Assembly: GCF_963662255.1 (NCBI RefSeq)
Contig: NC_085048.1
Coordinates: forward strand, 100,484,229-100,548,228
Length of the DNA stretch: 64,000 nt
Source of the DNA: Cinclus cinclus
Taxonomy: Eukaryota; Chordata; Aves; Passeriformes; Cinclidae
Reading direction: 5' to 3'
Position numbers and translations under genes: made by a program. How positions within the stretch are numbered: position 1 is the stretch's first letter; each line of letters starts with the position of its first letter. A model generated the notes under the pieces. It saw only the letters and a list, made by a program, of their open reading frames with translations, searched no databases and was not told where the DNA came from. Positions 11,557 through 23,449 of this stretch are shown piece by piece.

Positions 11557-12789
11557 CTTGAGGAAATGGAAGACAAAAGAACATATGAGGAGGGAGAAAG
11601 AGAAGGGAGGGAAGAGGTGTAGCACGAAAGGAGGCAATCCTTCTTTGCATGGTTACTCTGATGAAGGAGGAAATGCAACCCATCATCCCAACAAGGTGCA
11701 AAGCTGAAAAATTGTCCTTAAGCTTTCAGTTGCTGAAATCAGACAGAGCTGGCCAAGCTCCAGCTGAAACACAGCAGTCATTCATTGAAGCTGCATCATA
11801 ACTCCCCAATTCTGCTGCCGCTCCCTTTGGAGCCAAGAGGCCCCTACAGACTCTCTGAAGCAGCAAGAGCTGCTAAGCTGAGACACGAGTCTGTATGGAG
11901 GGCAGCTACTTTGCTACTGCTGCCAAAGCTTGACTTTGCCTGCTCGTGCCTTACACTGGTGCCAGTCTTGTGCTGCATGGGGCCAGAGCACAGCTATGTC
12001 CTGGGAAGGATATTCCACCTCCTTGCTCTTCAAGAAGGAAAAGCCTTTTTCCAGCTCAACTGATAGGCAAGGCTATTCAGACTGCACTTTAAAAGCCCTG
12101 CCTAAGCTTTTCAATTGGAATGATACTTCTGAGACTCCTTCTTTATTGTAATCACTCGGATAAGCTTGACAACTACATTTTCTCACACGTATCTTCCCAT
12201 CAGGTACAATCCTATATCACTTCTCTAGAGCCTTGCCCTCCTTGATTTTAGCCCAGATCTAAACAATCAACTTTCATCAGATTATACATCCATAACTAAA
12301 TATTGTCTCAGATCTCACTTCACAGCAGACGTCAACAAAACAGACAAGTTACTCCTGATGTTTACAGAGGTAGCACGTAAATGTACAGACACCACGCCAG
12401 CAGCCAATATTTGGCCAAACATAGTATTTTTGATGCTGATGCTGATAGTCAAGGATCACAGTATTCAAAGATCTGCAGGATCCAGAGACATGCAATACAG
12501 TTCCCAACTGACACCACAAACATTCTAGAGGGAATCAAGAGCCAAGCCCAGCAGAGGACTCGTCTTGAGGTGCTTCTAACCCCTGCCTCTTCTTCCCCAC
12601 CACCATCTCTGCTCTTGGGACAGATGATGTGGGATTTGACATTGTGCATTGGATCATCATAATTGTGCAAAATGGTGAATATACAGAGGTTTGCCTAAAC
12701 ACATGGAAGAGCTGACTGTTGAGAAGATCCTCACAAGATGGGAAGAGGGAGGTGAACAGCACACTGGAGCAGCAGACACCTTGGATTAC

Positions 12790-12950
12790 CTCATCTCCTG
12801 GGATTCCTGGACATCCATCTGCAGAGAGCTTTGCGGAGAGCCTGAAGAACTGCCAACAGGGGCACTGAGTGCCTTGCCTATAGGGGGGATCAAAGGCAGT
12901 CCCAATGACCCCTTCTTCATATCCCCTTCAGTGGCTGACAGCAAGGAAGT
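12790..12950 (-). CDS. TOGARAM-like: W exon (linker, LPLIPPIGK core), beta, left copy
   Basis: Acceptor CTCTTTTCAG, donor GTAATC; 161 bp, phase 0 to 2. Reads TSLLSATEGDMKKGS, then the core LGLPLIPPIGKALSAP and a Ser-rich end finishing in DVQESQEM. The frame stays open in all four copies with only single changes, such as Met versus Leu before DVQES. The core is the same LP-x-x-PPI-x-K signature as in the Y exons. Confidence 0.65.
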
Positions 12951-13412
12951 CTGAAAAGAGTGGAACACAGTGCTCAGATCAAGCATCCAGCCTTGCCCCC
13001 ATTCATGGATCAAGACATAGACTCATGCTTTTTACTGTGAACTGGTAGTTATAAAAACTCAAATTCATGGGGAAATGTTGACCAGTGTGAGGAATGGAAA
13101 ATAAACTGGTGAGGGAGATATCCAGTCATACGCTTGCCACATCTCCCCAAGTGCTCACTTCTCTGCAAGTGTGCCTATACTCCCAGCTGGAATCCACATG
13201 TTTGGCATCAAGAGGTTCTGGGGCACCCCTGCCTCCACTGGCCTCTTGGATGGTGTGGGAATGGGTTTAGATCACTAGGCTCTTCCTGACCATTAGGTAC
13301 CTCACAGCCAGTGCAGATCTGCAGCCAAGTCCCAACAATACCATTCTGCAGGGTGACAAAACCTGCTTTGCTCAAGCCCCTCCTTTCTTCTGCTGCTTCC
13401 CTTCCCTCTTAC

Positions 13413-13660
13413 AGTTGCCCAGCAGCCTTTGAGCTGCTGAGCTCGTGGGATGCTCGGGGCTCTCCAGCTCCCACACATCCATCATCTCAGGCTCACTGGC
13501 ATCCAGGAAGCTGAGCAGAGCTCCCTGCCCTGCTGCTCTCTGCAAGGTCTCTGCCTGCCCAAGTTGCTCCAGGGCCCTCATGCCATGGCCAAGAAGAGGC
13601 ATGGAGGCAGCAGGGGCAGATGCACACCATTCCTTAAGTGTCCCATCATTTCTGGCACAG
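13413..13660 (-). CDS. X exon, beta, left copy
   Basis: Acceptor CTCTTTAG, donor GTAAGA; 248 bp, 82 codons with one spare base at each end. Reads CARNDGTLKEWCASAPAAS, then HGMRALEQLGQAETLQRA and LLSFLDASEPEMMDVWE. Homologous to X' at 27884-28030 (KEGCTSGPALP...HGMGGLKQV). Its phases match V rather than the Y-to-W junction it sits in, so it may be an alternative exon or unused. It looks coding-like but I do not recognise a domain. Confidence 0.45.
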
Positions 13661-14382
13661 CTAAAGAGCCAAATCAGGACCTGTTCAAACTCCACTGAAA
13701 GGCTCAGTTCCTGTCAGGGATACAATGGGCACTTTCCCAGCAAGGCTGAAATCAAGGACACAAGCCTTTGATTGGACCTTCTGTTTACCAAAGCTGTTGT
13801 TCATCTGCCTCTTCCTGCACCCCAAGGCAATCCCAAAGCAACTGCAGGTGCTGGCCCTGCTGCAAAGGCAATTGTGTGGCCTGGCTCTGGCTTGCTCTCC
13901 CCATGGCCACCTCCCATCCTTTCCCTGTGGATAAAGCCATGCCAGATCACACAGCTGCCCAGAAGATGATGAATGCTAGGAAAAAAATATAGCATCAGAG
14001 ATAATTGTGCAGAAGGCCATGGCTGTACAACTCAAAAGCTGAGACAACCTGCCATTGACATGGCAGGACTGCCTGTTCCAGCAAACTCCTTTTCCCTTCC
14101 CTACCAGACACAGCTGTCTGTAAACACCACCAAGACATCAATGTGGTTCACAGATATCCCTAAATTACTAAATGTAGAAGGATTGCTTGCCCAGAACTTT
14201 AGCAGCTCTGACATCTTGTTGCTGTTTTCTCACCTACAAGACAGAGGAGGAACCACAAGAGAGCCCAGAAATTTTTCAGACACCTCTCCTGCTGTTGATA
14301 TGTGCTTAGGTCATGAAGTCTGCACCACACACCCACTGCAAAGACCGCCTGAAGTGCAGTGTCCAGCTGAGCTCTTCCTTAC

Positions 14383-14433
14383 CTCAGCTGTTTCCCTGGG
14401 CTCACACCACAGGAAAAGCTCTCAAAACTCTGC
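14383..14433 (-). pseudogene. Relic of linker exon 6813-6963 (beta)
   Basis: The last ~30 bp (GAGCCCAGGGAAACAGCTGAG region, kept short here) followed by GTAAGG match the 3' end of exon 6813-6963, where the protein reads VEPRDAAEA. A possible acceptor TTGTAG lies 51 bp upstream. Unit B (49524 onward) has diverged within it. Probably a decayed piece of an older module. Confidence 0.35.
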
Positions 14434-14486
14434 CTACAACACAAAATCTGAAAATGTATCACAAGGACTTAGCTTGGTCTCCTTAC

Positions 14487-14695
14487 CTTACACATTTTTC
14501 CCTCTGAACACAGCTCCTGCTTGTTTCTATTATCATCATAGCCGGTGCCCTCTTTTCCATTCTCTTGCTCCACACTGCAGATTTTAATTCTGTTAGAAGC
14601 AGGAGTGCTCTTCCGGATGGGAGGCAATGGTTTAGAAGGAAGGAGCATGGAGGGAGATGGCCGGAATGACTTGGAAAAAATGAACTTAGCCAGGC
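14487..14695 (-). CDS. TOGARAM-like: Y exon (linker, LPPI core), left copy, second
   Basis: Acceptor TCCACGTTGCAG, donor GTAAGG; 209 bp, two bases plus 69 codons ending in phase 0. Reads LAKFIFSKSFRPSPSMLLP, then SKPLPPIRKSTPASNRIK and an acidic/polar end (GTGYDDNRNKQELCSEGK). Open in both units; the Asn in YDDNRNK is Ser in B. Phase accepts a V exon before and a W exon, or exon 6813-6963, after. Confidence 0.65.
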
Positions 14696-15155
14696 CTGCA
14701 ACGTGGAGACAAAAAATTGAACAGAGGCTGAGATGCAAAACTAAAGCATCTGAAGCTCCATATTCCATGGAACACATTTCCTGGAAACTTTTACTACCTG
14801 CACAGGGAAACATGCTTCTGCTGACAACCACTGAAGGCAGGCCAGGGGGACACCCTGACCTACTTCCACAGTGTTCCCAGGGGAACACCCTGGCCTCTGG
14901 GCTGCCGTGGGACAGCAGGGAGCCCAGAGCCCTGTGCTTTCCAGGAATGGTTCAACTGCACATGCAGGCTCCTGCTCCTCTCTCTCCCTGTCCCACAGCT
15001 GAGCAGCCCTACAGCTCCACAGGGCACTGGGAGCAGCACAGCTCATGGCAGGGGGTACCTGCAGGGCAGAATTGTTCCCTGGCAATGTGCACAGGCTTTC
15101 CAGGCTGGCACCAGAGCCTTCCTCCCAGCACAGAGTGGCCCAGCTGCCACCTTAC

Positions 15156-15191
15156 CTCTTTGTCAGGCTGAGCCATGCTCACAAGGGAACA
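15156..15191 (-). pseudogene. X'-type exon relic near 15.16 kb
   Basis: A GTAAGG donor follows 15156, and the 20 bases before it match the ends of X' at 9239 and 27884. In the HGSAS frame a TGA interrupts, so this copy is broken in that frame. Only an alternative frame beginning ATG (MAQPDKE) stays open. The ~450 bp down to the Y exon at 14695 are homologous to 27437-27884. The high end is approximate. Confidence 0.3.
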
Positions 15192-17040
15192 AGTGAGTTA
15201 GGTGAACTCCCATTTTTACAATCAATATTTTAATGAGTGAGGTAGCCAAGGGTTTTCTGTTCAATTATTCAGAAATTCACTTTGTTTTTGTTTTTCAGGA
15301 AATGAACCTCACTTTAATTACTCTGAACGGTATCAAGCTGGCAAGCCAGGAGAGAGAGCTTCTAGTGCTTTGCTTTGGTGTTTCTCATTGCCCCCTCCCC
15401 CACTACTTTGGCATCCCTTTCCTTCCAAACAGTTGGCAACCCACAGTGGTTCCAAAATTTGGCAATTACACCTAGGAAATTATTCCTTTCCAATGCTAGA
15501 TTTCATGGCACTTGTTTCTGTAACTCCCACTCAGTTTGGGGTTGGGATTTGGTGTTGCTTTTATTTCCCTTTACAACAAAGCAAGTGCAGGCTCATGAAT
15601 GATGGCAGCCCACAATAGAGGTAAAAGATGCTTTGCACTCCCCATTGCATGTCCTCAGTATTCAAGGTGCCCATATCTGTAGGGGACAAACTGGCTTTCA
15701 AACATTCTGCTTTTGCTAAGCTTCATTGCTCCGTGGCTTTATTCCCCAGAGACAGCCAAACTCAACATAACCAAGACCTGCATCAAAAAAATTCCTAATC
15801 ATTGCAGTTAATTCAAATTTTTCTTGGTGGAGATGGCATACAGCAGATCATAAAAAGAAGACTTTTGTAAATCTGTATTTCTTTATCCCTTAAGAAGGAC
15901 CAGGTTATTATAAAAGTGCATCAGATAAGGTTGAATGTTACAGCTCCTATCTAGTGCAGAATTAATCCAGCAAAAATCTCACCATAATTAGCAAGCAATA
16001 CTTCTCGCTCGATGAATTAAGACTTCCAGCTGTATAACAGCAATTAAGGAGTCAGTCCAACGTGGCTATACCCAGGATTTGACAGAACTAACCCTGAACA
16101 AAGGCACCAGAGGATCTGATCCCTTTTTCTGCATCAGCAAAATGATTTCTGCAAATCTCATCTCTCCTATCATTCCATGCCCAGAAATGGCAAAGGAACA
16201 ACAGATTTTGATGGAGGCTCTCAGCTGGAAGGCATTGGCTGACACAGATGCACCAGAGACCGCATTTTGTCTGGCACAATTCTACTTGTCAGGGATCAGG
16301 CAAGGCAGGAATAGGGAGAGAAGGCAGAAGGTATCTCCTCCCCCAGCCTCAGCCTGCACCACTGACACAGGCAGAGAGAGTCAGGCAAGAGATTTGTCCT
16401 TGTGAACCTGCCATGGGTGGCTCTGGGCTTGTGCTGTCAGAGGATGACAAACTCAGATCCTGCATAGGATGCATGCATTTTGATGCCTCCTTCTCCTTAA
16501 GTGGAAAATTCACAGGGACTTTCTGTCAGAGGAGGTTTCCCTATATCTAGCAGTACAAAAGCAGGCAATTTCCATGAATCTCTTTCAGATCTCAAAGAGT
16601 GCAGATCCGGAAGTGCCCCAAGGACAGGTCTTCTCCTTCAAGGGCAGGAGAAAGGAGTGCAAATATTTCTCATTTCATGCTAAATGGTTTCTTTTTTTGG
16701 TGCTAATTGCAACAATAGGAAGGCTGCAGGGAGATAAAAGGCATGTGCAGGATGGACAGGAATGTTTCCTTTTCATTTTCCTTTTCATTCACAGGGCCTC
16801 AAGATAACACACCAAGATACAGGTGCTACCACGTAACGCTTCACATTGGTGGAATTTTCACAGCTTCACCGGAGCACAATCCCAGTGACTGGGCTCTGGG
16901 AGAGTCCACTGAGCCCATCCAGGAATTGAAACAAATATAAAGATATCTTTTAAGCAATGGTATTTAATCAAGCTTTCAAAATGTCACCTCTGCATCAAAA
17001 TTCCAATGAGCATTTAAGGACAGACATGCCCTGTACATAC

Positions 17041-17087
17041 CTGCATGTTCAGAGTTCTGCTCTTTGCTTCTGCTGCTGGATCTTGGC
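17041..17087 (-). CDS. TOGARAM-like: V exon, gamma, left copy
   Basis: Same 47-bp exon as 11510-11556 but with a standard acceptor (TTTCCTCCAG) and a GTATGT donor. Reads PRSSSRSKEQNSEHA in the W-compatible frame and then joins the Y exon at 14695 to make Gly. Confidence 0.5.
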
Positions 17088-18320
17088 CTGGAGGAAATGG
17101 AAGACAAAAGAACATATGAGGAGGGAGAAAGAGAAGGGAAGGAACAGGTGTAGCATGAAAGGAGGCAATCCTTCTTTGCATGGTTACTCTGATGAAGGAG
17201 GAAATGCAACCCATCATCCCAACAAGGTGCAAAGCTGAAAAATTGTCCTTAAGCTTTCAGTTGCTGCCATCAGACAGAGCTGGCCAAGCTCCAGCTGAAA
17301 CACAGCAGTCATTCATTGAAGTTGCATCATAACTCCCCAATTCTGCTGCCGCTCCCTTTGGAGCCAAGAGGCTCCTACAGACTCTCTGAAGCAGCAAGAG
17401 CTGCTAAGATGAGACACGAGTCTGTATGGAGGGCAGCTACTTTGCAACTGCTGCCAAAGCTTGACTTTGCCTGCTCGTGCCTTACACTGGTGCCAGTCTT
17501 GTGCTGCATGGGGTCAGAGCACTGCAATGTACTGAGAAGGATATTCCACCTCCTTGCTCTTTAAGAAGGAAAAGCCTTTTTCCAGCTCAACTGATAGGCA
17601 AGGCTATTCAGACTGCACTTTAAAAGCCCTGCCTAAGCTTTTCAATTGGAATGATACTTCTGAGACTCCTTCTTTATTGTAATCACTCGGATAAGCTTGA
17701 CAACTACATTTTCTCACACGTATCTTCCCATCAGGTACAATCCTATATCACTTCTCTAGAGCCTTGCCCTCCTTGATTTTAGCCCAGATCTAAACAATCA
17801 ACTTTCATCAGATTATACATCCATAACTAAATATTGTCTCAGATCTCACTTCACAGCAGACGTCAACAAAACAGACAAGTTACTCCTGATGTTTACAGAG
17901 GTAGCACGTAAATGTACAGACACCACGCCAGCAGCCAATATTTGGCCAAACATAGTATTTTGGATGCTGAAGCTGATAGTCAAGGATCACAGTATTCAAA
18001 GATCTGCAGGATCCAGAGACATGCAATACAGTTCCCAAATGACACCACAAACATTCTAGAGGGAATCAAGAGCCAAGCCCAGCAGAGGACTCATCTTGAG
18101 GTGCTTCTAACCCCAGCCTCTTCTTCCCCACCACCATCTCTGCTCTTGGGACAGATGATGTGGGGTTTGACATTGTGCATTGGATCATCATAATTGTGCA
18201 AAATGGTGAATATACAGAGGTTTGCCTAAACACATGGAAGAGCTGACTGTTGAGAAGATCCTCACAAGATGGGAAGAGGGAGGTGAACAGCACCCTGGAG
18301 CAGCAGACACCTTGGATTAC

Positions 18321-18481
18321 CTCATCTCCTGGGATTCCTGGACATCCAGCTGCAGAGAGCTTTGCGGAGAGCCTGAAGAACTGCCAACAGGGGCACTGAG
18401 TGCCTTGCCTATAGGGGGGATCAAAGGCAGTCCCAATGACCCCTTCTTCATATCCCCTTCAGTGGCTGACAGCAAGGAAGT
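18321..18481 (-). CDS. TOGARAM-like: W exon, gamma, left copy
   Basis: Identical in frame and borders to 12790-12950 (acceptor CTTTTCAG, donor GTAATC), with Leu for Met before DVQES. Open throughout. Confidence 0.65.
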
Positions 18482-18943
18482 CTGAAAAGAGTGGAACACA
18501 GTGCTCAGATCAAGCATCCAGCCTTGCCCCCATTCATGGATCAAGACATAGACTCATGCTTTTTACTGCGACCTGGTAGTTATAAAAACTCAAATTCATG
18601 GGGAAATGTTGACCAGTGTGAGGAATGGAAAACAAACTGGTGAGGGAGATATCCAGTCATACGCTTGCCACATCTCCCCAAGTGCTCACTTCTCTGCAAG
18701 TGTGCCTATACTCCCAGCTGGAATCCACATGTTTGGCATCAAGAGGTTCTGGGGCACCCCTGCCTCCACTGGCCTCTTGGATGGTGTGGGAATGGGTTTA
18801 GATCACTAGGCTCTTCCTGACCATTAGGTACCTCACAGCCAGTGCAGATCTGCAGCCAAGTCCCAACAATACCATTCTGCAGGGTGACAAAACCTGCTTT
18901 GCTCAAGCCCCTCCTTTCTTCTGCTGCTTCCCTTCCCTCTTAC

Positions 18944-19191
18944 AGTTGCCCAGCAGCCTTTGAGCTGCTGAGCTCGTGGGATGCTCGGGGCTCTCCAGCT
19001 CCCACACATCCATCATCTCAGGCTCACTGGCATCCAGGAAGCTGAGCAGAGCTCCCTGCCCTGCTGCTCTCTGCAAGGTCTCTGCCTGCCCAAGTTGCTC
19101 CAGGGCCCTCATGCCATGGCCAAGAAGAGGCATGGAGGCAGCAGGGGCAGATGCACACCATTCCTTAAGTGTCCCATCATTTCTGGCAGAG
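18944..19191 (-). CDS. X exon, gamma, left copy
   Basis: Full-length 248-bp counterpart of the beta X exon. A base change at the acceptor side turns the initial Cys into Ser (SARNDG). This is the copy whose unit B equivalent is largely removed by the 391-bp deletion. Confidence 0.45.
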
Positions 19192-19911
19192 CTAAAGAGC
19201 CAAATCAGGACCTGTTCAAACTCCACTGAAAGGCTCAGTTCCTGTCAGGGATACAATGGGCCCTTTCTCAGCAAGGCTGAAATCAAGGACACAAGCCTTT
19301 GATTGGACCTTCTGTTTACCAAAGCTGTTGTTCATCTGCCTCTTCCTGCACCCCAAGGCAATCCCAAAGCAACTGCAGGTGCTGGCCCTGCTTGCAAAAG
19401 CAATTGTGTGGCCTGGCTCTGGGCTGCTCTCCCCATGGCGGCCTCCCATCCCTTCCCTGTGGATAAAGCCATGCCAGACACATAGCTGCCCAGAAGATGA
19501 TGAACTCTAGAAAGAAAATAGCATCAGTGACAACTGTGCAGAAGGCCATGGCTGTACAACTCAAAAGCTGAGACAACCTGCCATTGACATGGCAGGACTG
19601 CCTGTTCCAGCAAACTCCTTTTCCCTTCCCTACAAGACACAGCTGTCACTAAACACCTCCAAGACATCGACGTGGTTCACAGATATCCCTAGATTTCTAA
19701 ATGTAGAAGAATTGCTTGCCCAGAACTTTAGCAGCTCTGACATCTTGTTGCTGTTTTCTCACCTACAAGACAGAGGAGGAACCACAAGAGAGCCCAGAAA
19801 TTTTTCAGACACCTCTCCTGCTGTTGATATGTGCTGAGGTCATGAAGTCTGCACCACACACCCACTGCAAAGACCGCCTGAAGTGCAGTGTCCAGCTGAG
19901 CTCTTCCTTAC

Positions 19912-19951
19912 CTCAGCTGTTTCCCTGGGCTCACAGCACAGGATATGGTGT
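19912..19951 (-). pseudogene. Relic of linker exon 6813-6963 (gamma)
   Basis: GTAAGG donor preceded by sequence matching the end of exon 6813-6963 (frame CEPRETAE against VEPRDAAEA). A possible acceptor GATCTCAG lies 40 bp upstream. The unit B counterpart starts at 54662. Too short to call a working exon. Confidence 0.3.
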
Positions 19952-20018
19952 CTGAGATCGGCCTACCGGACATAAACTGGATGCCTTACACACACAGGAC
20001 TTGTCTTGGTCTCCTTAC

Positions 20019-20233
20019 CTTCCATGCTTTTCCCTCTGAATCCAGCTCCTGGTTCTTTCTGCTGTTACCATTGTAACCAGTGCCATTTTCCCCATTGTCC
20101 TGCTCTCCACTCCTGATCTTGCTTGGCTTGGTGGAAGGTGAGCTCTTCCAGATGGGAGGCAATGGCTTGGAGGGAAGGAGCATGGAGGGAGTTTCCAGAG
20201 AAAACCTCTTGGCAAGAGGGTAAGCAGTCAGGC
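20019..20233 (-). CDS. TOGARAM-like: Y exon (linker, LPPI core), left copy, first
   Basis: Acceptor TTCATATTGCAG, donor GTAAGG; 215 bp, two bases plus 71 codons. Reads LTAYPLAKRFSLETPSMLLP, then SKPLPPIWKSSPSTKPSKIR and a polar end with NGTGYNGNSRKNQE. The most upstream linker exon I can support with confidence. The X'-type exon expected ~200 bp upstream is missing here; homology to the other modules stops near 20447. Confidence 0.65.
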
Positions 20234-20449
20234 CTGCAATATGAAGACACAAAATGTAACAGAGGCCACAATGACAACCTAAAGCATCTCAAGCTGCATA
20301 TTCCATGGGACACATTTCCTGGAAACTTCTAAACAGCTGCAAAGGCAAATATGCTCCTGCCAGCAGCCACTTGAGGCAGGCCATGGGGACATCCTGACCC
20401 ACTTCCACAGAGCTCCCAGGGGGCAGCCTGGCCTCTGGGCTGCCCTGAG

Positions 20450-22280
20450 TTATTGAGTTAGCAAGTCTGAAGGGAAAGGTGGAAGGATGCAATGATAAGA
20501 GGGGAGCAAAGATTCCTTCTTGAGGCTGCCCTTTCTTGTAAAGCCAGTAAAGACCTCCATAGCTGTGAATGTTATTTCTGCAAACTGCAAAGATCTCTCA
20601 GCATGCAGGCAGGCCTTGCTGGTGTTTTTATGGCACCAGAATAGCATCCTCAGTGTTAGACCCAATTAGCAAGCAGAGGAAGAACAGAAAATTTATCTGT
20701 AGTGAGACACAGCATTGATGGCAAAGAAAGAACCAGGACTTGTATCTCATGACCATGTCCACTTTGTGGTCAGCTGTGGCCACAGTCCCTGTCCTGGCTG
20801 AAAGTGTGAGTGATTTGGCTACTGTCAAAAAGGAGGAAGCAGAGTAAACTCATGACAGAATGTTGTGATGCCAGGGGTGTCCTTGCAGGATCACCTGTAG
20901 CTGTGAGCCACCAGTTCTGACAGGGAGCCAGAACTGACCACCATGGACCAGTTTCCCCTGAAATCTGGTGGGACTGGTTCCATTTGCCTCAGGCCTTTCA
21001 GCTCCCTTCCACGCTCACCTTTTCCTTCAGTGGTCTTTCCTTTCCCAGTAATGTCCATGTTTGAACTCGTGCTTCTGTCTCACAGAAGAATCTGATGTTG
21101 GATTTGGGATCTCTCTTGGAGTAGACAGAGATAGGAGCTCGGTCCCCAGCCCTAGAACAAGGTGGGGTGACTCCAGTCTCCAGCAGTCGGCACAGACAGG
21201 CAGAGCCAGCCGCGTCTCCTGTCGCTGTGTCTGTGTTAACCACAACCTTTACAGGCCCAGCACCGGGCTGCCCCTTTGTGACGCGCTCCTCCGTGGTTCT
21301 CTTGTTTCCATGGCCACAGAACCCCCACCCCAACTCCATCCCTGTCCCTTCACTTCCCAAGGGCAGCCAGCCATGGGCCCGGCCAGGCCAGGTCTGAGGC
21401 TTTGACACCGTCTAGGAAGAAGATGCTTTCCAAAGCTACTTTTCAAAGCCTTTGTTTCTGAAATTCCCACTCAGGTCTGGGTTGCAGCTTGTTGGTTGGG
21501 GATTTTGTTTATTTCTCTTCACAACAAATAAAGTGGTGGGACACAAAGGATGGCACCGGGCATTGGAAGAAAAAGAAGCTTTGCACTCCCCAGCAGATGA
21601 CCCCTGAATTCAGTTGGCCAATACATTTAGGGAACAAATTGACCATCCAAACGTTCCACTTTTGCTCTGCTTCATTGTTCCAGTGGCTTATTCCCTGCTT
21701 TCTTCATTGGAGAGATACTTAAACCAAATGTAAACATGATCTGCTACAACACATTTCTGATCTTGGCAGTTCCTGATGATGCAGTTTTCCTAATGGAAAC
21801 AGCACAGGGCAGGTCATTCTGAAATACTCTCCAACAGAGCAGTTGGAACTAATCGTGCTTGATTTTGTAGAACTAAGCCTGCGCCAAGGGACCACCAGTG
21901 GGTCTGATCCCTTTTTTGTGCATCAGCAAATTTCTTCAAGTCTCATCTCTCCTATCCATTCAAAGAAGCTTTGCACTCTGCATTACATGCCCCCAGTATT
22001 CAGTGGGGCAATATGACCAGTGAATCTGTAGGGTATAATTAGGCCATGCAAAGGTTCTCCTTCCTTGTGGCTGGGCTTCATTCCTGCTTTCTTTCCTGCA
22101 GACGCATCCAAACCCAGCATTGCAACACCTGCCTCAAAACAATTCTCATTTTGACTGTCCCTGAAAATTCAGAACTGTACTCAAGAGTAGGTCCCCATTC
22201 CCAGGGACAGGTTCCAAGGCTGGTCTCTCACTTGCACGGAGTGAAGAGTTGCTGCACTTGCCCTTGGCTCCAGGGGCTCG
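20450..22280 (-). other. Region upstream of first Y exon, no exon supported
   Basis: Two diverged copies of the intronic module lie at 21410-21780 and 21960-22145. Short open frames on both strands (e.g. 20998-21408) have no splice context I can defend. Unit B counterpart 55200-57030. Confidence 0.45.
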
Positions 22281-22283
22281 CCA

Positions 22284-22478
22284 TCAGCACTTTGAATGCA
22301 GCTTTTGTACACACTCTGCCTCCCTGAGCCCAGCAGCATTGCTGGGCATGGACACGCACACTGCAGTCAACATGCCCCAGGCACAGCTGCAGGAATGAGA
22401 TTGCAGCAAGTCCTGGCTGAAGGAGTTTCCAGTCTGCTGCAGCCCTTCGCCTGCAGTGGAATCAACTTGTGCTGTCAT
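22284..22478 (-). other. Candidate 5' coding frame (MTAQVDSTAGEG), left copy
   Basis: ATG in a CCCGCC context opening 64 codons: MTAQVDSTAGEGLQQTGNSF, then Ser/Cys-rich to a stop. A (CTG)5 run lies ~50 bp upstream in the gene's direction. It lies in the interval where the gene's 5' end must be, but I find no strong donor linking it to the Y exon at 20233. It could be a first exon, a short upstream frame or chance. Confidence 0.25.
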
Positions 22479-22479
22479 G

Positions 22480-23449
22480 GCGGGAGCAAAGGTGGTGAGG
22501 GGCTCTTTGCAGATGAAGGTCTCCTCAATCTGCTGCTGCTGCTGCTAGCTGGGCCTGATCCAGCTGCTGGTGTCTTCCCCCACAGCTGTATCAGGAGCCT
22601 GCCTGGAATAATGACACTGCCAGTGCCAGTGACAGCCAGCCATCCCTGCCTTGGCCCTGCCCACAGGGCGTCCAGCCTTCCAAACTGCTCCTGTCAGAGA
22701 TGTCACACAATATAAAAATATGTTCAAAGGAAGCATTTTCCACATTCTGTCAACATCATGGCCATACAGTCCATATGTTGGAGGCAGACTGCTGTTGGCA
22801 GAATGGAGGAAGCCCCAGCAGCTGCTCTCCCCACGGCTGGATGGCAATGGCAGCAGAGGCAAGTCTCGCTCCGTGCCCACTGCAGTGGTTTTGCTCCTTT
22901 CTACTACAAGTGTACCTGGATTTAAGCAGCGACATTGGGCTGATCATACTGAGGACTGGTTTGTAAGCCTTGTCTCTAGCAATTCCCACCAGGCTGCAAG
23001 ACTTTTGCTGTAGAAAGGAGTAGATAAGATTTTACAACACATCCATGAGCAAGACTGAGCCAGAACTCAAAGGACAAGACAAATACTCCCAAATCTGCCT
23101 CCCATGGGGAAAAGCAGCAGAAAAGGAGATTAAACAAGTGCCATTGCAGCTAAGTTGCCTGCATTTATCCCATGGTCCAACCTTTCTGCACTAAAGCACT
23201 TCAATCCAAACACACAGCTCAAGGTCAAGGAATAAAAGTGTTTTGAGAGCATTTAAAGCCTGACTCCTTTTACTTTCAAAGGAAGGTAGATGTTCAATTC
23301 CTTAAAAACACAAATGTGGGTCTATTTGGGACTGCGTCCTTCAAAATAAGAAAGGGGGTTTAGACTTGCAGAACAGTTTCCGTTGGAAAACATCTGTCAG
23401 ACCAGAGAGTCCCCCTGAAATCTTGTGACCACTAACACTACCAAGGCCA
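22480..23449 (-). other. Unassigned sequence upstream of candidate 5' frame
   Basis: Begins with (CTG)5 at 22530-22546 and continues as unique DNA, with a moderately GC-rich part to 22900 and an AT-richer part to 23450. Nothing recognised. Counterpart 57230-58199. Confidence 0.4.

Larger units (their letters stand above)
10405..14414. repeat. Internal duplicate beta, unit A
   Basis: Matches 15940-19943 in the same orientation at an offset of 5531-5535 bp. It contains exons V, W and X. Beta-specific sequence such as the ~70-bp stretch near 11040-11090 is shared with unit B beta (46180-46230) but not with gamma. This shows that the internal duplication is older than the 35-kb one. Confidence 0.93.
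15940..19943. repeat. Internal duplicate gamma, unit A
   Basis: Second copy of the ~4-kb segment, carrying its own V, W and X exons. It differs from beta in a block near 16570-16740 and in scattered bases. Similarity fades after about 19943 into the more diverged Y exon module. Confidence 0.93.

Noticed and set aside
15020..15191. Start codon of a MAQPDKE/MAQPHPE peptide as the gene's N-terminus
   Set aside because: The ATG is internal to the X'-type exon, and the homologous copies are better explained by the HGSAS frame. The position at 27904 lies in the 3' UTR of the preceding copy.
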